DNA from: Candidatus Phaeomarinibacter sp.
GTDB taxonomy: Bacteria; Pseudomonadota; Alphaproteobacteria; CGMCC-115125
Length of the DNA stretch: 8,356 nt
Direction: 5' to 3'
NCBI GenBank assembly: GCA_028279995.1
Contig: JANQMQ010000077.1
Location: 1 to 8,356, forward strand
In this document: positions 1-6,034 of the stretch, one piece after another
Layout: each line of letters opens with the position of its first letter
Numbering within the stretch: the first letter of the stretch is position 1
Position numbers and translations under genes: made by a program
The notes under the pieces: model-generated
What the model saw: only the letters and a program-made list of their open reading frames with translations
Databases searched by the model: none
What the model was told of the DNA's origin: nothing

Positions 1-1
1 A

Positions 2-1081
2 GCGCAGTACCTCTTCGTCAACGGTCGCCCGGTGCGCGACAAGCTGCTGATCGGCGCCGTGCGCGGGGCCTATGCGGACTTTCTGGCCCGCGACCGGCAC
101 CCGGTGCTGGCGCTATTTGTCGAGATTGATCCCGCAGAAGTGGATGTGAATGTGCATCCGGCAAAGGCGGAAGTCCGGTTCCGTGATCCCGGCCTGATCC
201 GCGCCCTGATCGTTAAGAGCCTGCGTATGGCGCTGGATACCGCCGGCCACCGCGCATCGACCACCGTTGCAGGCGCGGCGTTGTCGTCGTTCCAGCCGGG
301 GACGCATGCGGGCCAGCAACCGCCGCCACAGCGCCACCTGATGGAACTGGCCGCCCGCAGTTTTGCACCGACCGAAGGGACGCCTGCACAGCCTGCCGCG
401 CCGGGCATGGAAGAAACATCACCCCTGCAGCCGCAGGACCTTGCAGGCTTCGACCAGCCGGCGGCCCGCGTCGAAGACACCTCGTCTGATGATCTGATGG
501 ACCGGCCTTTGGGCGCGGCACGCGGCCAGCTGCATCTCACCTATATCGTGGCGGAAACCCATGACGGTTTGGTGCTGGTGGATCAGCACGCCGCCCATGA
601 GCGCCTTGTGCATGAGCGCATGAAGAAGGCACTGGCGGAAACCGGCATCAAGCGTCAGGCCCTGCTGGTGCCGGAAGTGGTGGAACTGGGCGGCGACGAA
701 GCCGCCGCCCTCGCCGACCGGTCTGACGAACTGGCGGAACTGGGTCTGGTGATCGAACCTTTTGGTGACGGCACCATCATCGTGCGCGAAACCCCCGCCA
801 TGCTCGGCGACACGGACATTCAGGGGCTGGTGAAAGACCTCGCCGATGAAGTCATGGATCTGGGGCAGGCCCTGTCGCTCAAGGAGAAGCTGGACGAAGT
901 CTCCGGCACCATGGCCTGTCACGGCTCTGTCCGCGCCGGGCGCCGGTTGACCGCCACCGAAATGAATGCGCTGCTGCGTGAGATGGAAGTGACGCCCCAT
1001 TCCGGCCAGTGCAACCACGGGCGGCCCACTTATGTGACCCTGAGCCTGCCGGACATCGAAAAGCTGTTCGGACGGCGCTAG
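2..1081 (+). CDS. mutL: DNA mismatch repair protein MutL, C-terminal part (5' end outside window)
   Basis: MutL is the dimeric ATPase that couples MutS mismatch recognition to strand incision. The window opens inside the gene: the frame reads [15 protein letters not shown] at once, a conserved stretch of the N-terminal ATPase/transducer domain, so the GTG at 32 is internal and not a start. About 359 residues are visible. They hold the end of the transducer domain ([12 protein letters not shown]), a proline/alanine/glutamine-rich linker (about bases 260-490), and the C-terminal dimerisation domain. That domain carries the endonuclease metal motif [12 protein letters not shown] (581-616, form DQHA-x2-E-x4-E), ACHGS near 914, and CNHGRP (1010-1027). 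QALLVP (656-673) fits the beta-clamp motif QxxLxP known from Bacillus MutL. This is therefore the incising type of MutL, which works without MutH. It ends in TAG, 39 bases before the next gene on the same strand. Confidence 0.96.
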   Translation, partial: AQYLFVNGRPVRDKLLIGAVRGAYADFLARDRHPVLALFVEIDPAEVDVNVHPAKAEVRFRDPGLIRALIVKSLRMALDTAGHRASTTVAGAALSSFQPGTHAGQQPPPQRHLMELAARSFAPTEGTPAQPAAPGMEETSPLQPQDLAGFDQPAARVEDTSSDDLMDRPLGAARGQLHLTYIVAETHDGLVLVDQHAAHERLVHERMKKALAETGIKRQALLVPEVVELGGDEAAALADRSDELAELGLVIEPFGDGTIIVRETPAMLGDTDIQGLVKDLADEVMDLGQALSLKEKLDEVSGTMACHGSVRAGRRLTATEMNALLREMEVTPHSGQCNHGRPTYVTLSLPDIEKLFGRR

Positions 1082-1097
1082 GCGCGTCCGTCATTTC

Positions 1098-1103
1098 AGG
1101 AGG
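1098..1103 (+). promoter_or_regulatory. AGGAGG Shine-Dalgarno sequence before the SRPBCC gene
   Basis: A perfect AGGAGG lies between mutL and the next gene. It is 17 bases before the ATG at 1121 and 23 before the in-frame ATG at 1127, longer than the usual 5-10. No in-frame ATG, GTG or TTG codon lies between it and 1121, so the annotated start stands despite the spacing. Translation may be weaker than the motif suggests. Confidence 0.5.
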
Positions 1104-1120
1104 CAAGACAACAGCGCGCG

Positions 1121-1600
1121 ATGCGTATGACACTCACAACGCAACTGGACTGTCCCATTGAGACCGTCTGGACGCAGGTCCACAGACCCGCACTGCTGGA
1201 ACACATTGCCTGGCCGCTGATCCGCTTCACCTATCGCGAACCACGGACGCCGCCGCCAAGATGGGTGGAGGGCCGCTACCGCGTCGGTATGTGGAGCTTC
1301 GGTGTCCTTCCGCTGGGCGGCCAATGGGTCGGGATTGAGTATCCCGAGGGCGTATCTGTATCAGACGGTCGGGCAGTGTTGCGCGACAACGGGTCCGGCA
1401 CACTCATCAGCAAGTGGGACCACTGGATTTTCCTCGAAGACATGGGCGGGGGCAGAACCCGCTACACCGACCGCGTGGACGTGGCGGCGGGAATACTGAC
1501 GCCGTTCATCTGGCTCTTTGCCCGGGTGTTCTACGCGCACCGGCAGCGCAGATGGCGCAGGCTGATAGCGACGGACTTCAGGGCCTTGGCGTCAGAATGA
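1121..1600 (+). CDS. SRPBCC-fold (START/polyketide cyclase-like) protein, function unknown
   Basis: This is a 159-residue soluble protein with the look of the SRPBCC/Bet v 1 helix-grip fold, which forms a hydrophobic ligand pocket. Seen in the sequence: a first strand followed by the PIETVW turn (residues 12-17), a short helical region with LEHIAWPLIRF (26-36), alternating strands through the middle (GRYRVGMWSF, GTLISKWDHWIF, TRYTDRVDV), and a long amphipathic C-terminal helix rich in aromatic and arginine residues (about 125-155). That layout is typical of the family. No catalytic motif or signal peptide is visible. The hydrophobic stretch ILTPFIWLFARVFY (125-138) most likely belongs to the pocket-closing helix rather than a membrane span. 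The gene follows mutL by 39 bases and may be co-transcribed with it. Its end overlaps the convergent rsmD. The ligand cannot be named from sequence. Confidence 0.8.
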   Translation: MRMTLTTQLDCPIETVWTQVHRPALLEHIAWPLIRFTYREPRTPPPRWVEGRYRVGMWSFGVLPLGGQWVGIEYPEGVSVSDGRAVLRDNGSGTLISKWDHWIFLEDMGGGRTRYTDRVDVAAGILTPFIWLFARVFYAHRQRRWRRLIATDFRALASE

Positions 1601-2147
1601 GCACCTGCGTGTCGCCATAGGTGCGTCGTTCGAGTTCTTCAAAACCGTCCGGACACGGCACATCGGCAGATGTTGCCTCTTCCAGAACGCACAGCGCACC
1701 CTCTGCAAGCCATCCACCTGCATGGGCGGATTGAAGCGCCGTGCCGCCCAGGCCTTTGCCGTAAGGCGGGTCACAGAAGGCGAGGGTGAAGGGCGGTCCG
1801 GCCGAGCCTTCCCGGCCGCTGAGCTTTGTGGCGTCGCGGCGATAGAGCTTGATGCGGCCTGTCTCGCCCAGCGTCTCCGCATTCTCGCGGATCAGGCCGC
1901 GGCTTTGCGGATGATCGTCCACAAACAGGGCGAAGGACGCCCCGCGTGAAAGTGCTTCAAGACCGAGCGCGCCCGTGCCCGCAAACAGGTCCAGCACCCG
2001 CGCGCCGTCGAGAGACCAGCCGCCAAAATCGCCATGAGCCAGCACATTGAAGATGGCTTCACGGGCGCGGTCCGATGTCGGGCGCACGCGGGCATCCTTG
2101 GGGGCCTTGAGGGCCCGGCCCTTATGGGTTCCGCCGACGATTCGCAC
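1578..2147 (-). CDS. rsmD: 16S rRNA (guanine(966)-N(2))-methyltransferase RsmD
   Basis: RsmD uses S-adenosylmethionine to methylate G966 of 16S rRNA in the assembling 30S subunit. The 189-residue product begins with RIVGGTHKGR (residues 2-11), the usual start of the family. It then shows RPTSDRARE (22-30), the SAM-binding motif I DLFAGTG (53-59), VDDHP where motif II is expected, and the catalytic motif IV DPPY (126-129) typical of amino-group N-methyltransferases. I chose the GTG at 2147 because it matches the family N-terminus, gives the usual length of about 185-190 residues, and has AAAGG eight bases upstream. The same frame stays open to an ATG at 2408, but those 87 extra codons are low-complexity sequence antiphase to the rluB tail. 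The gene overlaps the end of rluB by 26 bases, which suggests translational coupling. Its stop lies inside the convergent SRPBCC gene. Confidence 0.93.
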   Translation of the reverse strand: MRIVGGTHKGRALKAPKDARVRPTSDRAREAIFNVLAHGDFGGWSLDGARVLDLFAGTGALGLEALSRGASFALFVDDHPQSRGLIRENAETLGETGRIKLYRRDATKLSGREGSAGPPFTLAFCDPPYGKGLGGTALQSAHAGGWLAEGALCVLEEATSADVPCPDGFEELERRTYGDTQVLILTPRP

Positions 2148-3204
2148 TGGGGTTGCCTTTGGGTCTGCCTTTGCCGCGTGCGGGGCTGCCTGAGGGCTTG
2201 CCGCGGGACGGGCCGGACTGGGGGCGTCCGCCCGATTTGCCCGGCTTGCCGGATGCGGGGTGTTTTGAGTCACGCGTCTGCGCGGAGGCCCGTTTGGGCT
2301 TTGTCGCTGAACCGGGCCTGGAGCCGGATCGGGAGCCGGGTTTGCCCCTTGGCTTGCCTCTTGGTTTGGCCTTGGCCCAGCCGCCCGGCTTTTTGGGACG
2401 TGGCGCATGTTTGACGCCCCCGTCTTCGGTCATCTCGGTCCGTGGACCACGGCCCATCTGGTCTTTCAGCACCCGCTGCGGCACTTCCTGGACCGCGCCC
2501 GCCGGCAGGTCCGCGAGTTCAAACGGACCATAGGAGAGGCGGATCAACCGGCTGACCTCCACATCCACGGCCGCGAGTACCCGGCGGATTTCCCGGTTCT
2601 TGCCTTCGCGCAACCCGATGGTCAGCCACTGGTTGGCGCCACCGGCAGATTGCTCGTCCCGCGTGACGTGGATCTCGCCATATTTAACGCCCTCGACTTC
2701 GATGCCTGATTTGAGGCGCGCGATGATGCCGTCATGCACCTTGCCGCGCACCCGCACCCGGTAGCGCCGCAGCCAGCCGGTCGCGGGCAGCTCCAGTTGC
2801 CGTGCCAGTTCACCGTCATTGGTCAGCAGCAGCAGGCCCTCGGACGCAATATCAAGACGGCCCACGGAAATGACGCGCGGCAGGTCCGACGGCAGCTTTT
2901 CGAACACCGTCGGGCGGCCTTCCGGGTCCTTGGCGGTCGTCACAAGGCCTGCGGGCTTGTGATAGCGCCAGACGCGGGTCTCTTCAGGCTTCTGCACCTC
3001 CTTGCCATCCACCCGGATGACATTGCCGCTGGTGACCTTGAAGGCAGGCGTTGAGAGCCTCTTTCCGTCCACCTGCACGCGGCCGTCCTCGATGAGCTTC
3101 TCCGCATCGCGGCGCGAGCAGATGCCCGCCCGCGCCAGATATTTGGCGATACGCTCACCGCCCGGCGGAAACTCGAGATGGTTTTTGGAAGAACTGTCAG
3201 TCAT
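2122..3204 (-). CDS. rluB: 23S rRNA pseudouridine synthase of the RsuA/RluB/RluE/RluF family, RluB type, with long basic tail
   Basis: RluB isomerises uridine 2605 (E. coli numbering) of 23S rRNA to pseudouridine. The 360-residue product has an N-terminal S4 RNA-binding domain (about residues 17-65, RIAKYLARAGICSRRDAEKL), then the RsuA-type catalytic domain with GRLDIASEGLLLLTNDG (115-131), where D118 should be the catalytic aspartate. EGKNREIRRV (200-209) closes the family signature, and the folded part ends near residue 248. From about 265 to the end runs a Lys/Arg/Gly/Pro/Ser-rich tail with repeated RGKP and GSRxGS units, probably disordered and RNA-binding. I chose the ATG at 3204 because MTDSSSK is followed directly by the S4 domain. 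The frame stays open to 3273, but a start there would almost reach the tadA start. No good Shine-Dalgarno sequence is visible. RsuA-type specificity cannot be fully excluded by eye. Confidence 0.87.
   Translation of the reverse strand: MTDSSSKNHLEFPPGGERIAKYLARAGICSRRDAEKLIEDGRVQVDGKRLSTPAFKVTSGNVIRVDGKEVQKPEETRVWRYHKPAGLVTTAKDPEGRPTVFEKLPSDLPRVISVGRLDIASEGLLLLTNDGELARQLELPATGWLRRYRVRVRGKVHDGIIARLKSGIEVEGVKYGEIHVTRDEQSAGGANQWLTIGLREGKNREIRRVLAAVDVEVSRLIRLSYGPFELADLPAGAVQEVPQRVLKDQMGRGPRTEMTEDGGVKHAPRPKKPGGWAKAKPRGKPRGKPGSRSGSRPGSATKPKRASAQTRDSKHPASGKPGKSGGRPQSGPSRGKPSGSPARGKGRPKGNPSANRRRNP
2156..2160 (-). promoter_or_regulatory. Ribosome binding site supporting the GTG start of rsmD
   Basis: On the minus strand AAAGG lies eight bases before the GTG at 2147, inside the last codons of rluB. 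It supports the short rsmD start over the ATG at 2408, and suggests that ribosomes finishing rluB help initiate rsmD. Confidence 0.5.
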
Positions 3205-3282
3205 GGGACCGGTCTGTAGCAGATGCGGGAGGACGCCGCGAGCGGCTTGACCTCCATGGGGCCCAAAAGGCACGGTCCCGCC
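3205..3282. promoter_or_regulatory. Divergent rluB-tadA intergenic region with inverted repeat at both starts
   Basis: This 78-base gap must hold the promoters of both divergent genes, unless they start inside each other. GGGACCG (3205-3211) and CGGTCCC (3273-3279) form a perfect 7-base inverted repeat, so each gene reads CGGTCCC just before its start: 0 bases before the rluB ATG and 3 before the tadA ATG. TTGACC (3247-3252) resembles a -35 box towards tadA, but no matching -10 box is seen at normal spacing. AAAAGG (3265-3270) is a possible, slightly distant ribosome binding site for tadA. Confidence 0.35.
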
Positions 3283-3747
3283 ATGTCAGCAGAACACCCC
3301 GCAAATCGCTTCATGCAGATGGCGCTGGAAGAAGCACAGGCCGCCGCCGCGCGCGGCGAGGTGCCCGTTGGAGCAGTTATCGTCTCAGCTGAAGGGGAGG
3401 TGCTCGCCCGCGCCGGCAATCGGACGCTGGAAGACAGGGACCCGACGGCGCATGCGGAGATGCTGGTGATCAGACAGGCCTGCGCGGTCCTCGGGTCTGA
3501 GCGGCTCATCGACTGCGATCTCTATGTGACGCTGGAGCCATGCCCCATGTGCGCGGGCGCAATCTCCTATGCACGCATCCGGCGGCTTTATTTTGGCGCC
3601 GATGACCCCAAGAGCGGCGGTGTCGAGCACGGTGCCCGGGTGTTTTCGCGGCCCACCTGCCACCACGCACCGGAGGTCTATGGCGGCATTGATGCGGCCA
3701 CCTCGACAACGCTTTTGCAGGGCTTTTTCGCCGCCCGCCGTGGCTAG
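3283..3747 (+). CDS. tadA: tRNA-specific adenosine-34 deaminase TadA
   Basis: TadA deaminates adenosine 34 to inosine in the anticodon of tRNA-Arg(ACG), allowing one tRNA to read three arginine codons; it is usually essential. The 154-residue product has the complete zinc-dependent cytidine/deoxycytidylate deaminase signature: HAE at 57-59 (H57 zinc ligand, E59 proton shuttle) and PCPMC with C87 and C90 as the other zinc ligands. The TadA-specific context is also present: GEVPVGAVIV near the N-terminus, GNRTLE (45-50), and ADDPKSGG followed by a C-terminal helix. Length matches the family. The ATG at 3283 was chosen because it places the first helix (RFMQMALEEAQ) at the usual distance. In-frame ATGs at 3223 and 3256 would add unconserved residues and run into the promoter region. 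It is divergent from rluB and followed by a 162-base gap. Confidence 0.95.
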   Translation: MSAEHPANRFMQMALEEAQAAAARGEVPVGAVIVSAEGEVLARAGNRTLEDRDPTAHAEMLVIRQACAVLGSERLIDCDLYVTLEPCPMCAGAISYARIRRLYFGADDPKSGGVEHGARVFSRPTCHHAPEVYGGIDAATSTTLLQGFFAARRG

Positions 3748-3909
3748 GGCCTGATGGTCCCTGCGGCCCTGAAAACGTCGCGTCCGCTTGACCTAGCGCA
3801 AGACCGCACTCAGAGCGCTCTGGGGAGGTGACGGCGCCCACGCAAGCCGTTAGAGTCGCCCGCGAAACTACCAATTTCGTCATAAACACAAGAAAACGAG
3901 GGAATTCGC
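3748..3909. promoter_or_regulatory. tadA-acyl-CoA dehydrogenase intergenic region
   Basis: This 162-base gap should contain the tadA terminator and the dehydrogenase promoter. AGGGCC (3746-3751) can pair with GGCCCT (3765-3770), but no T-run follows, so an intrinsic terminator is not supported. TTGACC (3788-3793) is -35-like and sits in the 9-mer GCTTGACCT that also occurs before tadA at 3245. No convincing -10 box pairs with it. The stretch nearest the gene (3868-3897) is clearly AT-richer, as expected for a translation initiation region. Confidence 0.25.
3898..3903 (+). promoter_or_regulatory. Ribosome binding site of the acyl-CoA dehydrogenase
   Basis: GAGGGA lies six bases before the ATG at 3910, in a weakly structured A-rich leader. 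This is good spacing and fixes the start codon. Confidence 0.65.
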
Positions 3910-5148
3910 ATGAATTTCGATCATACAGACAAGGTCAAGGAGCTGATCGCGCGCCTTGAGGCCTTCATGGATGAGCACATCTATCCTAATGAAGACACCT
4001 ACAACGCCCAGATGCAGGCCTTCCGCGATGAAGGCAATCCCTGGCAGGTGCCGCAGATCCTCGAAGATTTGAAGCCGAAAGCCCGCGAAGCCGGCCTGTG
4101 GAACCTGTTCCTGCCGCATTCTGATCTCGGCGGCGGCACCAACAACCTCGAATACGCGCCGCTGTGCGAAATCATGGGCCGCGTCGGCTGGGCATCTGAA
4201 GTCTTCAACTGCTCCGCACCCGACACCGGCAACATGGAAGTGTTCGAGCGCTATGCCTCAGAAGAGCTGAAGGAAAAATACCTGAAGCCGCTTCTTGCCG
4301 GTGAAATGCGCTCCGCCTTCCTGATGACCGAGCCGGCGGTCGCGTCATCCGACGCCACCAACATTGAAACCCGCATCGAGCGTGACGGCGACGAATACGT
4401 CATCAACGGTCGCAAGTGGTGGTCCTCAGGGCTCGGCGATCCGCGCTGCAAGGTTGCAATCGTCATGGGCAAGACCGATCCGGGTGCCGACAGCTACCGT
4501 CAGCAGTCCCAGATCATCGTTCCGATGGACGCACCGGGCATCGAGATCGTCCGTATGCTGCCGGTCTTCGGGTTTGACGATGCTCCGCATGGCCACGCGG
4601 AAGTCATCCTCAAGGATGTGCGCGTACCTGCCGGCAACCTGATCCTCGGTGAAGGCCGCGGCTTCGAAATTGCTCAGGGTCGCCTCGGGCCGGGACGTAT
4701 TCACCACTGCATGCGCACCATCGGTGTGGCGGAACGCTGCCTTGAAAAGATGGTCAAGCGTCTGCTGACCCGCGAAGCCTTCGGCAAGAAGGTGGCGGAA
4801 CACTCCGTGTGGGAACAGCGCGTGGCTGAAGCCCGTACCAATATCGAGATGACCCGTCTCCTGACGCTCAAGGCGGCAGACATGATGGACAAGGTGGGCA
4901 ACAAGGTCGCCCGGTCCGAGATCGCCATGATTAAGGTCGCCGGTCCGCGTATCGCGCTGCAGGTCATCGACGATGCGATCCAGGCTCACGGCGGCGGCGG
5001 CGTGACCACCGATTTCGGTCTCGCCAAGGCCTATTCGGGCATCCGGACCCTGCGTCTGGCCGACGGTCCGGATGAAGTGCACAACCGCACCATCGCCCGG
5101 CTTGAATACAAGAAGCACATGGACGAGCTGCGCGCGGCTGCTGAGTAG
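3910..5148 (+). CDS. Acyl-CoA dehydrogenase family protein, ACAD10/ACAD11 (LvaC-like) type
   Basis: This 412-residue flavoprotein has the full acyl-CoA dehydrogenase layout: an N-terminal helical domain (1-133), a central beta domain starting at [16 protein letters not shown] (136-151) that binds FAD and substrate, and a C-terminal four-helix domain (about 250-400) with [13 protein letters not shown] (291-303) and QAHGGGGVT (358-366). The beta-domain stretch [18 protein letters not shown] (164-181) closely resembles what I recall of animal ACAD10/ACAD11, where this domain is fused to a kinase. LADGPDEVH (383-391) replaces the IYEGT-type motif, so D385 sits where most acyl-CoA dehydrogenases have the catalytic glutamate. 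Members of this group can remove phosphate from 4-phosphoacyl-CoA rather than do simple alpha,beta-oxidation. The separate kinase at 8107 supports such a role, but plain dehydrogenase activity is also possible. The start is set by the GAGGGA ribosome binding site; the gene ends before a strong terminator. Confidence 0.92.
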   Translation: MNFDHTDKVKELIARLEAFMDEHIYPNEDTYNAQMQAFRDEGNPWQVPQILEDLKPKAREAGLWNLFLPHSDLGGGTNNLEYAPLCEIMGRVGWASEVFNCSAPDTGNMEVFERYASEELKEKYLKPLLAGEMRSAFLMTEPAVASSDATNIETRIERDGDEYVINGRKWWSSGLGDPRCKVAIVMGKTDPGADSYRQQSQIIVPMDAPGIEIVRMLPVFGFDDAPHGHAEVILKDVRVPAGNLILGEGRGFEIAQGRLGPGRIHHCMRTIGVAERCLEKMVKRLLTREAFGKKVAEHSVWEQRVAEARTNIEMTRLLTLKAADMMDKVGNKVARSEIAMIKVAGPRIALQVIDDAIQAHGGGGVTTDFGLAKAYSGIRTLRLADGPDEVHNRTIARLEYKKHMDELRAAAE

Positions 5149-5180
5149 CAGTTCCGTGATCGCTCGATCTACAGCTTGCT

Positions 5181-5222
5181 AAAAGGGCGGCTCGGCACCA
5201 TATGGTGTTCGAGCCGCTTTTT
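5181..5222 (+). terminator. Strong rho-independent terminator, probably bidirectional
   Basis: Located 32 bases after the dehydrogenase stop. GCGGCTCG (5187-5194) pairs perfectly with CGAGCCGC (5210-5217), and inside it CACCATATGGTG (5196-5207) is a perfect 12-base palindrome that extends the stem. Five T residues follow (5218-5222). AAAA at 5181-5184 gives a short T-run on the other strand, so it may also stop minus-strand transcription. It separates the dehydrogenase from the glutathione S-transferase gene, which therefore needs its own promoter. Confidence 0.9.
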
Positions 5223-5378
5223 AATGGCAGTCTCAAACCACACCACGACTCGAAGTCTCGCTTGGCGACTTGGCCGCCCGAGGCACAAAAATCAGCAGTT
5301 TCCCGGGGAATTCGCAGGATAAGCGCCGGGACCCAAAACGCCCGTTTCGATGTCGAAGCGCGCCGGAGGAACAAGCCA
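5223..5378 (+). promoter_or_regulatory. Leader/promoter region of the glutathione S-transferase gene
   Basis: A 156-base stretch between the terminator and the transferase start. Because a strong terminator precedes it, a promoter must lie here. TTGGCG (5262-5267) followed by A-rich sequence around 5285-5290 is the best candidate but is poor. TCCCGG (5301-5306) and CCGGGA (5326-5331) form a 6-base inverted repeat with a 19-base loop in the probable leader. GACTC at 5247 is a single GANTC site. The frame is open upstream to 5202, but that would start inside the terminator hairpin. The ribosome binding site CGGAGGA at 5364-5370 is clear. Confidence 0.4.
5364..5370 (+). promoter_or_regulatory. 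Ribosome binding site fixing the glutathione S-transferase start
   Basis: CGGAGGA lies eight bases before the ATG at 5379. It matches the point where homology to the thioredoxin-like domain begins, and rules out the longer open frame from 5202. Confidence 0.75.
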
Positions 5379-6020
5379 ATGAAACTCTACAACAACGATC
5401 TGTCGCCCTTTTCCGCCCGGGTCCGGCTCATGCTCTACGCCAAGGGCATCGACATGGAGATGGTTGATCCATTTGCCGATCTTGAACCGGATGTGTTCAA
5501 GGCCCTGACGCCGCTGGGCAAGGTGCCGACCCTGGAAACAGACGACGGGTGGGTGCTGCCGGAATCAGAAACGATCTGTGAGTACCTCGAGGAAATCTAT
5601 CCCGAGCCATCCATGCTGCCGGCCGACCCCCGCGAGCGCGCCAAGGTGCGATTGCTGGGCCGTCTCGGCGACCTTTACATGCTCGCGCCGCTGACGACTT
5701 TGTTTGGCAACATTGATCCCAGCCAGCGCGACCATGACAAGGTCGTTGCGGCTTTCACCGACCTCAAGAAATCGCTTGGCTGGCTTGATCACTATCTCGA
5801 TGGCAGCGGCCACGCGGTAGGCGACAGTCTCACCCTTGCGGATTGCGCCCTGGTGCCGATCCTGTTTTTCGTTCGGAAGATGCCCGAACTGTTCGGCAAG
5901 TCGGTCTGCCTGTTGGATGCCCACCCCAACGCGACAGGCTATTGGAAGGGCATTTTCGACGAGCCTGTGGTCAATCGGGTCTACGAGGAAATGGATAGTG
6001 CCATGAAGGGCACCCGCTAG
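5379..6020 (+). CDS. Glutathione S-transferase family protein
   Basis: A 213-residue cytosolic protein of the two-domain glutathione S-transferase fold. The N-terminal thioredoxin-like domain (1-78) begins KLYNNDLSPFSARVRLML, with serines at 9 and 12 as candidates for the glutathione-activating residue. GKVPTL carries the conserved cis-proline (P50), and PES (61-63) is the glutathione gamma-glutamyl-binding pair E62-S63. The helical C-terminal domain (about 85-205) holds GDSLTLADCALVP (148-160), the family's N-capping/hydrophobic staple motif with D155. Such enzymes conjugate or reduce electrophiles with glutathione; the substrate cannot be read from sequence. It stands alone on the plus strand, downstream of the terminator, and ends 14 bases from the convergent histidine kinase gene. 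A link with detoxifying reactive lipid products next to the dehydrogenase is possible but unproven. Confidence 0.92.
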   Translation: MKLYNNDLSPFSARVRLMLYAKGIDMEMVDPFADLEPDVFKALTPLGKVPTLETDDGWVLPESETICEYLEEIYPEPSMLPADPRERAKVRLLGRLGDLYMLAPLTTLFGNIDPSQRDHDKVVAAFTDLKKSLGWLDHYLDGSGHAVGDSLTLADCALVPILFFVRKMPELFGKSVCLLDAHPNATGYWKGIFDEPVVNRVYEEMDSAMKGTR

Positions 6021-6034
6021 GCAGCCTTGGCGTT

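Noticed and set aside
419..1018. A 199-codon open frame on the minus strand within mutL
   Set aside because: It runs opposite well-conserved MutL codons, its histidine/glutamine/glycine-rich product resembles no protein I know, and such antisense frames are common in high-GC genes.
2148..2408. An 87-codon N-terminal extension of RsmD starting at the ATG at 2408
   Set aside because: It is low-complexity and antiphase to the RluB tail, lacks family similarity, and a GTG with a good ribosome binding site sits exactly at the conserved RsmD N-terminus.
3205..3273. A longer RluB starting at 3273
   Set aside because: The added residues are unconserved, and the start would leave only 9 bases to the divergent tadA start; the S4 domain begins soon after the ATG at 3204.
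3746..3770. An AGGGCC/GGCCCT hairpin as terminator of tadA
   Set aside because: The stem is short with a 13-base loop, and the following bases are GAAAACG rather than a T-run.
4426..5118. A 230-codon open frame on the minus strand within the acyl-CoA dehydrogenase
   Set aside because: It is an antisense shadow of a clearly conserved gene, with no recognisable motif and no ribosome binding site.
3853..5251. GANTC (CcrM-type) sites in the gaps before the dehydrogenase and the transferase
   Set aside because: Similar sites also occur inside coding regions (for example 2267, 5561, 7503), so no enrichment in promoters is evident.
3900..5316. The 11-base repeat GGGAATTCGCA before the dehydrogenase (3900) and in the transferase leader (5306)
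   Set aside because: Several exact 11-base matches are expected by chance in a window of this size, and the two copies are placed differently relative to their start codons.
5202..5378. A longer glutathione S-transferase starting at the ATG at 5202
   Set aside because: The start would lie inside the terminator hairpin, the extra 59 residues are not transferase-like, and a strong ribosome binding site marks 5379.
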